Positions 15,398 through 24,396 of a DNA stretch of 64,000 nt are shown piece by piece. The stretch comes from Buttiauxella selenatireducens. Lineage in GTDB: Bacteria; Pseudomonadota; Gammaproteobacteria; Enterobacterales; Enterobacteriaceae. The notes under the pieces are model-generated. The model did not search any database, was not told the origin of the DNA, and saw only the letters and a list, made by a program, of their open reading frames with translations. A program made the position numbers and the translations under genes. Location: positions 868,001-932,000 of the forward strand of contig NZ_CP133838.1 of the NCBI RefSeq assembly GCF_031432975.1. The letters are read 5' to 3'. The first letter of the stretch is position 1; every line of letters begins with the position of its first letter.

Positions 15398-16564
15398 ATG
15401 CCTGTTTCCTTACTCGCGCTGGCGATGAGTGCGTTTGCCATCGGCACGACGGAGTTCGTTATTATGGGCCTGCTGCCCGATGTCGCGGGGGATCTGGCGA
15501 TTTCTATTCCCTCGGCGGGCTGGCTGATTAGCGGCTACGCGCTCGGGGTGGCAATCGGCGCACCGATCATGGCATTACTGACGGCACGATTGCCGCGCAA
15601 ACTTTCGCTGATTCTGCTGATGGTGATTTTTATTGTCGGTAACATTCTGTGTGCGCTGGCGCTGAATTACTCGTTCCTGATGCTGGCTCGCATTATTACG
15701 GCATTGTGCCACGGCGCCTTCTTCGGCATTGGCGCGGTGGTGGCTGCCAGTCTGGTCGCGCCAAATCGCAAAGCTTCGGCGGTAGCGTTGATGTTCACCG
15801 GCCTGACATTAGCGAATGTGTTGGGCGTGCCGATTGGCACCTGGTTCGGGCAGTTGTTCGGGTGGCGATCGACGTTCTGGGGCGTGGCGATTATCGGCGT
15901 TGTGGCTTTTGTGGCGCTGATTGTCAGTTTACCCGCGCAAAAGGAGGAAACGCCTACCGACCTGAAACGCGAAATCAGCGCGCTGGCGAATGGCAAACTG
16001 TGGCTTTCTCTTTCTATGACGGTGTTTTTTGCCGCCGCGATGTTTGCCCTGTTTAGTTATATTGCGCCAATGCTGCTACAGGTCACGGGAGTGACGCATC
16101 AGGGCGTGAGCTGGACTTTGTTCCTGATTGGCGCGGGTTTAACCGTCGGGAATATCCTTGGTGGGCGACTGGCTGACTGGCGCGTTTCCTTCAGCCTGAT
16201 CCTGAGCTTTAGCCTGATTGCTCTCTTCTCGTTGCTGTTCCACTGGACCAGCCATGGCATGTGGCTTGCGGAGATCACGCTGTTTCTCTGGGCGATGGCG
16301 GCGTTTGCTACCGTTCCCGCGCTGCAAATCAACGTCGTGCTTCACGGCAAAGATGCGCCCAACTTAGTCTCCACGCTCAACATTGCCGCTTTTAATGTGG
16401 GCAATGCGTTAGGCGCGTGGGTGGGGGGCTCCGTCATTGCCCACGGTTTCGACCTCACCGCCGTACCGGTTGCAGCGGCTGGGCTTGCGGCTATCGGGCT
16501 GATCATTTGCCTGATTAACTTCAGCAATGGCACCGGGCATCAACAACCTGCAACCGAGCAGTAA
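15398..16564 (+). CDS. DHA1-family MFS transporter (AraJ/YdhP-like)
   Basis: 388 residues from the ATG at 15398 (CTGGAG seven bases upstream). Twelve predicted membrane segments. MFS landmarks include GTTEFVIMGLLPDVA in helix 1, RLPRK in the 2-3 loop, ARIITALCHGAFFGIG in helix 4 and ALMFTGLTLANVLGVPIG in helix 5, the antiporter motif of drug/sugar exporters. Probably a proton-driven exporter; substrate unknown. In E. coli araE occupies the position between ygeA and the kdu genes, so this is a different accessory gene. It converges with lysR, with one base between stop codons. Confidence 0.85.
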   Translation: MPVSLLALAMSAFAIGTTEFVIMGLLPDVAGDLAISIPSAGWLISGYALGVAIGAPIMALLTARLPRKLSLILLMVIFIVGNILCALALNYSFLMLARIITALCHGAFFGIGAVVAASLVAPNRKASAVALMFTGLTLANVLGVPIGTWFGQLFGWRSTFWGVAIIGVVAFVALIVSLPAQKEETPTDLKREISALANGKLWLSLSMTVFFAAAMFALFSYIAPMLLQVTGVTHQGVSWTLFLIGAGLTVGNILGGRLADWRVSFSLILSFSLIALFSLLFHWTSHGMWLAEITLFLWAMAAFATVPALQINVVLHGKDAPNLVSTLNIAAFNVGNALGAWVGGSVIAHGFDLTAVPVAAAGLAAIGLIICLINFSNGTGHQQPATEQ

Positions 16565-16565
16565 C

Positions 16566-17489
16566 TCAGGCGTCAAGCAGCGTACTCAGCGGCTCGAGGT
16601 AGATTTGCATACTGTTTTGGAGATGTTCGCTAAAAGCGCTAACTAACGCGGAAGCAGGTCGGTGCTGCGGCCTGATCAGGCTCACGGTAAACGGCACCGC
16701 CACGCTAAAGCGCCGCGCGACAACGCCACTCGAAGCATAATCCAGTGCGGTCAAAGGATTGACCACGGATACACCGACACCCGCCCTCACCATCGCACAC
16801 ACGGACGCCGCGCTGTGCGTTTCCATCACCATCCGTCGTTTAACGTCGTGCTCCTGAAACAGCGAATCCAGTAACTGACGATAGCTGTCAGTGCGCGACA
16901 GGCTGATATAGTTTTCCCCTGCAAAATCTTGTGGCGTAAGCACTTTTTTATCCGCAAGGCGGTGCCCGGCTGGCAGTACGCAGACTTCGTTGAGTGTGAG
17001 CAAGGTTTGGCGTTCCGTTCCGGCGGGCGTGACCGTATTTTCGGTCAACCCGAGATCATGACGCTGTGCGGACAACCACTCCTCTAACAACGGGGATTCT
17101 TGCGGCACAATATTCAGGCTTAACTCCGGGTATCGCGCCAGAAACGGTTGGACTAAAACGGGCAAGAAAGATTGCGAAAACACGGGCAGACAGGCAATCG
17201 ACAGTTCACCCTGGCGGAACTCACGCAGGCTTTCAGCGGCACTCAAAATTCTATCCAGCCCGTACCAGGATCGCTGCACCTCTTCAAATAGCCGTAAACC
17301 CTGAACTGTGGGATGTAACCGCCCACGGCTGCGCTCGAACAATTGCAGACCAATCAGCTTCTCAAACCTTGCCAGTTCACGGCTGACGGTAGGCTGCGAG
17401 GTATGCAGCAGCCCTGCGGCCTCGGTGAGATTCCCGGCGGTCATGACGGCGTGAAAAATTTCGATATGGCGTAAGGTAATTGAGGGCAT
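16566..17489 (-). CDS. lysR: LysR, activator of lysA
   Basis: 307 residues from the ATG at 17489 (GGAGAT upstream). N-terminal winged helix with LRHIEIFHAVMTAGNLTEAA and the recognition helix TSQPTVSRELARFEK, then a periplasmic-binding-like effector domain with QGELSIACLPVFSQSFLP. Very close to E. coli LysR throughout. In E. coli it activates lysA when diaminopimelate is present and lysine is low. The divergent arrangement with lysA over a 112-base gap is conserved. Confidence 0.95.
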   Translation of the reverse strand: MPSITLRHIEIFHAVMTAGNLTEAAGLLHTSQPTVSRELARFEKLIGLQLFERSRGRLHPTVQGLRLFEEVQRSWYGLDRILSAAESLREFRQGELSIACLPVFSQSFLPVLVQPFLARYPELSLNIVPQESPLLEEWLSAQRHDLGLTENTVTPAGTERQTLLTLNEVCVLPAGHRLADKKVLTPQDFAGENYISLSRTDSYRQLLDSLFQEHDVKRRMVMETHSAASVCAMVRAGVGVSVVNPLTALDYASSGVVARRFSVAVPFTVSLIRPQHRPASALVSAFSEHLQNSMQIYLEPLSTLLDA

Positions 17490-17601
17490 GATTATCTCCT
17501 TTATCCATATCATATATGAATAGACTTGCGAGAAATCGATATTTTTTCTTCATCTCACTCTATGGCGTAATGAAGAAAATGAATGATTACCGGAGCTCGT
17601 C

Positions 17602-18861
17602 ATGCCACGCCCACTCAATAACACCAACACTGCTTTGAACGCGCAAAATTTACTGACACTGCCTGCGGAATTTGGCTGCCCGGTCTGGGTTTACGACGCG
17701 GATATTATTCGCCAGCAGATTGCGCAGTTGCGCCAGTTTGATGTCATTCGTTTTGCCCAAAAGGCATGTTCGAATATTCATATTTTGCGCTTGATGCGCG
17801 AGCAGGGTGTGAAGGTTGATTCGGTATCGCAGGGCGAAATTGAACGTGCGTTGGCGGCAGGATATCAGCCGCTGGAAAACCACGATGACATCGTGTTCAC
17901 CGCCGATATGATTGACCAGGCGACACTTGAGCTGGTGGCTGCGCAGCAAATTCCGGTCAACGCCGGTTCCGTGGATATGTTGCAGCAGTTGGGCGAAGTA
18001 TCGCCGGGGCATCGTGTGTGGCTGCGCGTCAATCCAGGCTTTGGTCATGGGCATAGCCAGAAAACCAATACCGGCGGCGAGAATAGCAAGCACGGGATCT
18101 GGCATGCGGATTTACCGCAGGCGCTGGAAGTTATCCAACGCTACAAACTGCATTTAGTCGGCATTCATATGCACATTGGTTCTGGCGTTGATTACGGCCA
18201 TCTGGAAAGTGTTTGTGGCGCGATGGTGCAACAGGTGATTGATTTCGGGCAGGATTTGGAGGCGATTTCAGCGGGCGGTGGTTTGTCGATTCCTTATCGC
18301 GAAGGCGAAGAAACAATCGATACCGATCACTATTACGGCCTGTGGAACGCTGCACGTGAAAAAATTGCTCACCGCCTGGGTCATCCGGTAAAACTCGAAA
18401 TTGAACCAGGCCGTTTCCTGGTAGCGGAGTCGGGCGTGCTGGTGGCTCAGGTTCGTTCCGTTAAAAACATGGGGTCGCGCCACTTTGTGCTGATTGACGC
18501 CGGTTTTAACGATTTGATGCGTCCTTCAATGTATGGCAGCTACCACCATATTTCTGCTTTGGCGGGCGACGGGCGTCATCTGGAGGCGCAGCAATGGGTC
18601 GAAACCGTCGTTGCCGGGCCATTGTGTGAATCGGGTGATGTGTTTACCCAGCAAGAAGGCGGCAAAGTGGAAACACGCAAGTTACCGCCAGTGCAGGTCG
18701 GCGACTATCTGGTGCTGCATGATACCGGCGCGTATGGCGCGTCCATGTCGTCCAACTACAACAGCCGCCCACTGCTCCCGGAAGTTCTGTTTGATAATGG
18801 CCAGGCGCGGCTGATTCGCCGCCGCCAGACTATTCAGGAACTGCTGGCACTGGAGCTGTGA
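17602..18861 (+). CDS. lysA: Diaminopimelate decarboxylase
   Basis: 419 residues (E. coli 420). Fold-III PLP enzyme: the PLP lysine is in RFAQKACSN (about residue 54), glycine-rich phosphate loop AGGGLSIPY, and CESGD with the catalytic cysteine near residue 338, then HDTGAYG. It decarboxylates meso-diaminopimelate to L-lysine, the last step of lysine synthesis. A GGAG lies about ten bases before the ATG. The stop codon coincides with the edge of an ERIC repeat. Confidence 0.96.
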   Translation: MPRPLNNTNTALNAQNLLTLPAEFGCPVWVYDADIIRQQIAQLRQFDVIRFAQKACSNIHILRLMREQGVKVDSVSQGEIERALAAGYQPLENHDDIVFTADMIDQATLELVAAQQIPVNAGSVDMLQQLGEVSPGHRVWLRVNPGFGHGHSQKTNTGGENSKHGIWHADLPQALEVIQRYKLHLVGIHMHIGSGVDYGHLESVCGAMVQQVIDFGQDLEAISAGGGLSIPYREGEETIDTDHYYGLWNAAREKIAHRLGHPVKLEIEPGRFLVAESGVLVAQVRSVKNMGSRHFVLIDAGFNDLMRPSMYGSYHHISALAGDGRHLEAQQWVETVVAGPLCESGDVFTQQEGGKVETRKLPPVQVGDYLVLHDTGAYGASMSSNYNSRPLLPEVLFDNGQARLIRRRQTIQELLALEL

Positions 18862-18981
18862 CCCTTCATCTTTCATGCTGCAGGTGCGTTGGCTGCTTTC
18901 GTTCGCCCAAATCACTTACATGAGTAAGCTCATTGGGACTCTCTTATTTGCCGCCTTCCTGCATCATGAAATCTATTGGGT
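18861..18981. repeat. ERIC element between lysA and the LacI-type gene
   Basis: About 121 bases with terminal inverted repeats ACCCTTCATCTTTCATGCTG / GCATCATGAAATCTATTGGG. The centre CACTTACATGAGTAAGCTC and the flanking GCGTTGGCTG and GCCGCCTTCCTGCA are ERIC hallmarks. It begins at the lysA stop codon and runs into the convergent repressor gene, whose last codons and stop it provides. Confidence 0.88.
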
Positions 18982-19995
18982 CATGGATACATAATACGGC
19001 CCAGGGGCTACTGACTCACGTAACACCAGCTTGCCAACAAACGGTGGAATCGCTTCGAGCGATTCACCGTTTGCCAGTTTTACCGCCTGATCAATGGCTG
19101 TGGTGATCATGCTATCGATAGGCAAATAAACGCTGGATAATGCGGGCTCCAACCACTGCGCGCTCGGCGCATCATCAAAACCAAACAACGAAATATCCTG
19201 AGGTATGCGTACGCCTGCCTGATGCAGCGCTTTTGACGCTCCAAGCGCCATATCGTCGTTACAGGCAAACAGCGCGCTGAATGGCACGCGGCTTTCGAGC
19301 AATTCCTGGCACAGCTTGTGACCGAGTGTCATCGTGGAATCGCCGTATTTGACGCGCTCTTCGTTATAGGCAATACCATGTTTTTGCAGTGCTTTCCGAT
19401 AACCCATCAATCGAGCCTGGCCGGTCGGCGTGGAAATCGGCACCGTAATGCAGGCAATCTCACGATGCCCTTGCTGAATTAAATAGTCGGTCGCTTTAAA
19501 TGCGGCATCCTGTTGCTCAAAGAAAACGCAACGATCCCGGGCCTGGCTGATATCCCGGTTAATCACGACCAGCGGCACATTGATGCTGTTCATGAGTGAC
19601 AGCAACGTCCGTTCATTCATAAAACGGGTGTACAGCACGATGGCATCGCAGTGACGATCAACCAACATTTGAACGGCTTCGAGCTCTTTTTGCGGCGTAT
19701 CGTGCCCGTCGGTGACAATCAGCTGCTTTCCCCACGCTTCAGTCTGACGCGAGGCTTGCTGTAGCAAACGGCCAAAGTAAAACCCATCAAAAGTCGACAC
19801 CACCAGACCCACGCTATTGCTGCTGCGATTCGCAAGCGATCGCGCCAGAAAATTAGGCCGATAACCTAACTCTTCCATGGCGTTAAAGACCTGCTCGCGG
19901 GTGCTCTCTTTAACTTGTCCAATTCCATTGAGCACGCGAGATACCGTTGCTTTGGAAACGCCTGCGCGAAGCGCGACATCCAGCATTGTGACCAT
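18973..19995 (-). CDS. LacI-family repressor, AscG-like
   Basis: 340 residues from the ATG at 19995, with AGGAAT upstream. Helix-turn-helix MLDVALRAGVSKATVSRVLN and hinge ARSLANRSSNSVGLVVS, then a periplasmic-binding-type sugar domain (SALFACNDDMALGASKAL, ISLFGFDDAP). Best recognisable relative is E. coli AscG, repressor of the arbutin/salicin/cellobiose operon. It is divergent from the PTS-GH1 genes, whose promoter region carries two identical TTTGGTATACCAAA palindromes, the likely operators. The C-terminus is modified: the last codons and the stop lie within an ERIC repeat. Confidence 0.85.
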   Translation of the reverse strand: MVTMLDVALRAGVSKATVSRVLNGIGQVKESTREQVFNAMEELGYRPNFLARSLANRSSNSVGLVVSTFDGFYFGRLLQQASRQTEAWGKQLIVTDGHDTPQKELEAVQMLVDRHCDAIVLYTRFMNERTLLSLMNSINVPLVVINRDISQARDRCVFFEQQDAAFKATDYLIQQGHREIACITVPISTPTGQARLMGYRKALQKHGIAYNEERVKYGDSTMTLGHKLCQELLESRVPFSALFACNDDMALGASKALHQAGVRIPQDISLFGFDDAPSAQWLEPALSSVYLPIDSMITTAIDQAVKLANGESLEAIPPFVGKLVLRESVAPGPYYVSMTQ

Positions 19996-20145
19996 CAATT
20001 CATTCCTGATTAAGACGCTTGCGGCGTGGTCGCATAATTTCGCTAGTTTACCATGCTGCGATGGTGAAACATCGGGCTTGCGGCTTCGTTATGCCATTTG
20101 TCGTACCGGATCACGCTTTTAAATGATTCACGCCGTTTATCTTTA

Positions 20146-20159
20146 TTTGGTATACCAAA
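20146..20159. promoter_or_regulatory. Candidate LacI-family operator 1
   Basis: TTTGGTATACCAAA, a perfect 14-base palindrome in the intergenic region between the repressor gene and the EIIC gene. An identical site occurs 96 bases downstream. Related imperfect palindromes occur at 20176-20191 and around 20301. Confidence 0.75.
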
Positions 20160-20241
20160 ATGACGGAATTGGTTGGTATTGGAATTCCAATATAGCAACT
20201 TGGGACTTTTATCACGGAAATGTTAAGGAGTTGGTTCTATT

Positions 20242-20255
20242 TTTGGTATACCAAA
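20242..20255. promoter_or_regulatory. Candidate LacI-family operator 2
   Basis: The second perfect TTTGGTATACCAAA, 57 bases before the EIIC start. The 96-base centre-to-centre distance to operator 1 is about nine helical turns, which would permit a repression loop. Confidence 0.75.
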
Positions 20256-20311
20256 TCGTTAGTTATCCATCGCCCTAAATAATAAAAAACGACATAACTG
20301 AGGTATACCCT

Positions 20312-21649
20312 ATGGCATTGCAGGAAAAGTTAATTGACTCGCTGGGGAGTTTTGCTACTAAATTCAACAGCTACCGTTACATCATGGCGATCAAAGCCTC
20401 GTTCATCACCCTGATGCCAGTGATTATTGTCGGGGCATTTTCGGTACTGATTTCAAACATGGTGTTGGATCCTAAAAATGGCCTCGCCAGCTTTTCTGCA
20501 TTGTCATTTCTCGCGCAACTCAAACCGATTACCGCGGCGATTAACTACGCCACACTTAACTTCCTGAACATTGGGGCCGTCTTTCTGATTGGCATAGAAC
20601 TGGGGCGAATTAACGGCATTAAAAGCCTGTTCCCCGGTTTACTGGCGGTCATTTGTTTTATTTGCGTCACCCCAACAACCATTGAAATGATGGTCGATGG
20701 GCAAATGCATATGGTGAAAGACATTCTGGCCCGTCAGTTTTCTGACACGCGCAGTCTGTTCCTCGGCATGTTTATTGCTATTTTGTCGGTTGAAGTTTAC
20801 TGCTGGCTGGAAAAACGCGAAGGGTTGAAGATAAAGATGCCCGACACCGTTCCACCGAATGTTTCGGCTTCATTCTCAGCGCTAATCCCTTCCATTATTA
20901 CCGTCACGGCAATTGCTACTTTTGGCTTTATCTTCCATCAAACCACCGGAATGTATCTGTATGACGCGGTGTATCAGGTGGTGCAGCAACCGCTGGAAAA
21001 AGTGGTGCAAAGCCTGCCGGGTATCCTGTTGCTGATGTTTGTCGCACAGCTTTTCTGGGTCATCGGTATTCACGGTAACCAGATGATTAAACCTATCCGC
21101 GAACCGCTGTTGCTCGGGGCGATAACCGTCAACATGAGTGCGTTTGAGCAGGGCAAAGAGATCCCCAACATCATCACCATGCCTTTCTGGGATGTGTACA
21201 TGAGTATTGGCGGCTCGGGTTTAACCATCGGGCTGTTGATTGCAGTCATGATCGCGACTAAACGCAAAGAAATGAAAGAGATAGCAAAACTCTCTTTTGG
21301 GCCGGGGATCTTCAACATTAACGAACCGGTGATTTTTGGTATGCCGATTATGCTAAATCCAATTTTGGCTATTCCTTTCATCATCACACCGCTGGTCACC
21401 GGGACTATTGGATATTTCGCAACGGTCATGGGTTTTGCGGGGAAAGCGGTCGTCATGGTGCCGTGGACGACACCGCCATTGATTAACGCCTGGCTCTCCA
21501 CTGCGGGTTCTATGGGCGCAGTAGTGACGCAATTGGGCTGTATTCTGGTTTCCGTTCTGATTTACCTACCGTTTGTGAAAATCGCCTCACGCCGTGCTGA
21601 ACAGGCGCAGTTGCAGGCTGAACAGCAACAAATTGCCAATAACGCGTGA
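20312..21649 (+). CDS. PTS EIIC, cellobiose/chitobiose (Lac) family
   Basis: 445 residues, a membrane sugar channel of the lactose/cellobiose PTS family. About ten membrane segments; conserved elements GIHGNQM (EIIC substrate-site loop) and FNINEPVIFGMPIMLNP. It translocates and, with EIIB, phosphorylates beta-glucosides. No EIIA or EIIB gene lies nearby, so those must be borrowed from another locus such as a chb-type operon. It is the first gene of a two-gene operon; the GH1 start is 7 bases after its stop. Confidence 0.92.
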   Translation: MALQEKLIDSLGSFATKFNSYRYIMAIKASFITLMPVIIVGAFSVLISNMVLDPKNGLASFSALSFLAQLKPITAAINYATLNFLNIGAVFLIGIELGRINGIKSLFPGLLAVICFICVTPTTIEMMVDGQMHMVKDILARQFSDTRSLFLGMFIAILSVEVYCWLEKREGLKIKMPDTVPPNVSASFSALIPSIITVTAIATFGFIFHQTTGMYLYDAVYQVVQQPLEKVVQSLPGILLLMFVAQLFWVIGIHGNQMIKPIREPLLLGAITVNMSAFEQGKEIPNIITMPFWDVYMSIGGSGLTIGLLIAVMIATKRKEMKEIAKLSFGPGIFNINEPVIFGMPIMLNPILAIPFIITPLVTGTIGYFATVMGFAGKAVVMVPWTTPPLINAWLSTAGSMGAVVTQLGCILVSVLIYLPFVKIASRRAEQAQLQAEQQQIANNA

Positions 21650-21656
21650 GGAAGGC

Positions 21657-23084
21657 ATGAGCAACGTAAAAGTCACCATTCCAAAAGATTTTATTCTCGG
21701 TGCTGCGGCTTCGGCCTGGCAAACCGAAGGCTGGAGCGGCAAAAAAGAAGGGCAGGATTCCTGGCTTGATGCCTGGTACAAAAACGACCGGCACGTCTGG
21801 CACAACGGTTATGGCCCGGCAGTCGCGACGGATTTCATTAATCGATACCGCGAAGACGTGTGGCTGATGAAACAGGCGGGGCTGACGCACTATCGTACCT
21901 CGATAAACTGGTCACGTTTTTTCACCGATTACGAAAATGGCATCATCGATGAAGATTACGCGCAGTATTACGATAATCTTTTCGACGAAATGCTGAGTAC
22001 CGGTATTGAGCCGATGATCTGCCTTGAACACTACGAATTGCCTGCCACGCTATTCGAAAACCACGGCGGTTGGGCATCGAAAAAAGTCGTTGAGTTATAT
22101 GTGCTGTATGCGGAAAAAGTCTTTGCCCGTTACGCCCACAAGGTGAATCGCTGGTTTACCTTCAACGAACCGATTGTGGTGCAAACGCGCGTTTACCTGG
22201 ATGCGCTGCGCTGGCCGTATGAGCAAAACACCCATAAATGGATGCAGTGGAATCACCATAAAAACCTCGCTACGGCGAAAGTCGTGAAACTGTTCCGCGA
22301 GAAAGGTTATCGCGGGACTGTCGGCTGCATTCTCAACCCGGAAGTCACCTATGCGCGATCCAGTGCGGCACACGATCGGCAGGCCGCGCAGATTTACGAT
22401 CTGTTCTACAACCGCGTTTTTTTAGATCCTTTAGTGCACGGTGAATACCCGCAACAACTGATTGAACTGCTGGAAAAACATCATGTGCAGTGGGATTACA
22501 CGGAAGAAGAACTGGCGATCATTCGTGAAAACACGGTCGATGAATTGGGTATCAATCTGTATTACCCGCACCGAGTTAAAGCGCCGTCGCGTGCGTGGAA
22601 TCCAGAAACGCCTTTCCATCCCGCTTATTACTACGAACCGTTTGAATTACCGGGGCGGCGCATGAATACGTCACGGGGCTGGGAAATTTATCCGCGCATT
22701 ATTTACGACATGGCGATGCGGATTAAAACCGAGTATCGCAATATCCCATGGTTTGTCGCGGAAAGCGGTATGGGGACAGAAAATGAAGCGCAATTCCGCA
22801 ATTCCGACGGCGTCATTGAAGACAACTATCGCATTGCGTTTATCAGCGAACATCTGTACCAAACGCTGCGTGCGCGCGAAGACGGGGCAAACTGCCAGGG
22901 TTACATGCTGTGGGCGTTTACAGACAACGTTTCACCCATGAATGCGTTCAAAAACCGCTATGGTTTAATTGAAATCAATCTGCAAAATAACCGCGAGCGT
23001 CGTGCGAAAAAATCGGCCCATTGGTATCGTGCGCTGAGTGAGTCTCGCGTCTTACAGCTCGATATTGATGATGAATGGAAATAA
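21657..23084 (+). CDS. GH1 phospho-beta-glycosidase
   Basis: 475 residues from the ATG at 21657, with GAGGAAGG immediately upstream; a TTG-type upstream extension would overlap EIIC. GH1 fold: substrate region LGAAASAWQTEGW, acid/base Glu in TFNEPIV and nucleophile Glu in WFVAESGMG (ESG in place of the usual ENG). It should hydrolyse the 6-phospho-beta-glucoside delivered by the EIIC. Whether the natural substrate is phospho-cellobiose, an aryl-glucoside or a phospho-galactoside cannot be told. No terminator is obvious in the 56 bases before the next gene. Confidence 0.92.
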   Translation: MSNVKVTIPKDFILGAAASAWQTEGWSGKKEGQDSWLDAWYKNDRHVWHNGYGPAVATDFINRYREDVWLMKQAGLTHYRTSINWSRFFTDYENGIIDEDYAQYYDNLFDEMLSTGIEPMICLEHYELPATLFENHGGWASKKVVELYVLYAEKVFARYAHKVNRWFTFNEPIVVQTRVYLDALRWPYEQNTHKWMQWNHHKNLATAKVVKLFREKGYRGTVGCILNPEVTYARSSAAHDRQAAQIYDLFYNRVFLDPLVHGEYPQQLIELLEKHHVQWDYTEEELAIIRENTVDELGINLYYPHRVKAPSRAWNPETPFHPAYYYEPFELPGRRMNTSRGWEIYPRIIYDMAMRIKTEYRNIPWFVAESGMGTENEAQFRNSDGVIEDNYRIAFISEHLYQTLRAREDGANCQGYMLWAFTDNVSPMNAFKNRYGLIEINLQNNRERRAKKSAHWYRALSESRVLQLDIDDEWK

Positions 23085-23140
23085 TCTTTTCAGATGGATA
23101 GTTTGATAAGCTAACGGATATTAATCAGCGGCAGAACACT

Positions 23141-23947
23141 ATGCCGCTGAGAATCAACAATGCGGGTGATATTGTGGACAAGGTAGTGCTTTCGCCAGAA
23201 AAAAAACAATACCAGGAAATTGGTGAGGATCTGCGCGCACAAATTATGCAGGGTTTGTATCCGGTTGGCTCGCGTTTGCCGCCCGAACGTAATATTGCTG
23301 AGACTTACGGCGTCAGTCGCACCATTGTTCGTGAAGCTTTGCTGATGCTTGAGTTACAAGGCACGGTGGATATTCGCCAGGGCTCGGGAGTGTATGTCAC
23401 TCGTGTTCCGGCAGAAAACGAAGCGGAAGAAGAGGCTTTTTTCAGTAGCGATATTGGCCCGTTTGAAATGCTACAAGCGCGCCAACTCCTGGAAAGTAAC
23501 ATTGCGGCATTTGCCGCAAAAATGGCGACCAAAGCCGACATCGATAACCTTAAACGTATCCTTGAGCAGGAACAGCGAGCCATTGCGATAAACGACCTTA
23601 GCCAGGATAACTGCAAGATGTTTCATTTGGTTTTGGCAGGCGCTTCGCAAAACCAGATGTTGCTGGCGACGGTGGAGAGTATCTGGCGTCATCTTGATAG
23701 CAGCCCGATGTGGCAGAAATTACGCTCAAATATTGATACCCGCAGTTATCGCCTGAAATGGCTTGGCGACCTGCAAACGATATTGGCAGCTCTGCGCCGT
23801 CGTGATGTGATGGGGTCGTGGCAGGCGATGTGGCAACACCTGGAAAATGTCAAAAACAGCCTGCTGGAGCAGTCCGACTCTGATGCGCCAGATTTTGACG
23901 GCTATCTTTTCGAGTCGGTCCCTATTTTCCAGGGAAAGTTAATGTGA
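23141..23947 (+). CDS. GntR regulator, FadR subfamily (UxuR/ExuR-like)
   Basis: 268 residues. N-terminal winged helix with YQEIGEDLRAQIMQGLYPVG, LPPERNIAETYGVSRTIVRE and LELQGTVDIRQGSGVYV, typical of the UxuR/ExuR hexuronate regulators, then an all-helical FCD ligand domain (about residues 100-250). Its effector is probably a sugar acid, but the adjoining genes (GH1 enzyme, acetyltransferase) do not settle the target. The ATG at 23141 has only a weak ribosome site; a GTG at 23174 is possible. It overlaps the next gene by 4 bases. Confidence 0.85.
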   Translation: MPLRINNAGDIVDKVVLSPEKKQYQEIGEDLRAQIMQGLYPVGSRLPPERNIAETYGVSRTIVREALLMLELQGTVDIRQGSGVYVTRVPAENEAEEEAFFSSDIGPFEMLQARQLLESNIAAFAAKMATKADIDNLKRILEQEQRAIAINDLSQDNCKMFHLVLAGASQNQMLLATVESIWRHLDSSPMWQKLRSNIDTRSYRLKWLGDLQTILAALRRRDVMGSWQAMWQHLENVKNSLLEQSDSDAPDFDGYLFESVPIFQGKLM

Positions 23948-24393
23948 AAATCCTGCCGCTTTACGCCGTACCTCAGCATGCACAGCAAGTTATTGACTGG
24001 CAGTGGCAGGCGTTCGGCACTGAAGACAGCCGTGACTTTTTCGCTTCGATTGTCGCAACAAGCCAGCGAGAAGGGGAAATGCCGCTGACTTTTGTTGCTG
24101 TAGAGGGTGAGAAATTGGTCGGGACGGTGGGATTGTGGCGCTGTGATTTGATCAGTAGGCAGGATCTTTATCCGTGGCTCGCTGCGTTATACATCGATGA
24201 AAACCAGCGTGGGCGGGGACTCGGAGAAAAACTTCAGGAACACGTTATCCATTACGCCCGTACACTCGGCTACCCACAACTTTATCTCTATTCTGCCTGC
24301 AAAGAGTACTACGAGCGTTTTGGCTGGCAGTACATCGGAGACGGGTTGGATTACCCGAATAAGCCCGTTCACATTTATCGTTTTAGTCTTTAA
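23944..24393 (+). CDS. GNAT-family N-acetyltransferase
   Basis: 149 residues starting with GTG in a GTGA overlap with the GntR stop, indicating translational coupling. Acetyl-CoA motif A is DENQRGRGLGEKLQEH and motif B ACKEYYERFGWQYIG. Substrate unknown. The coupling suggests co-expression with the GntR regulator. It converges on galR, with only 3 bases between the two stop codons. Confidence 0.85.
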   Translation: MKILPLYAVPQHAQQVIDWQWQAFGTEDSRDFFASIVATSQREGEMPLTFVAVEGEKLVGTVGLWRCDLISRQDLYPWLAALYIDENQRGRGLGEKLQEHVIHYARTLGYPQLYLYSACKEYYERFGWQYIGDGLDYPNKPVHIYRFSL

Positions 24394-24396
24394 ACA

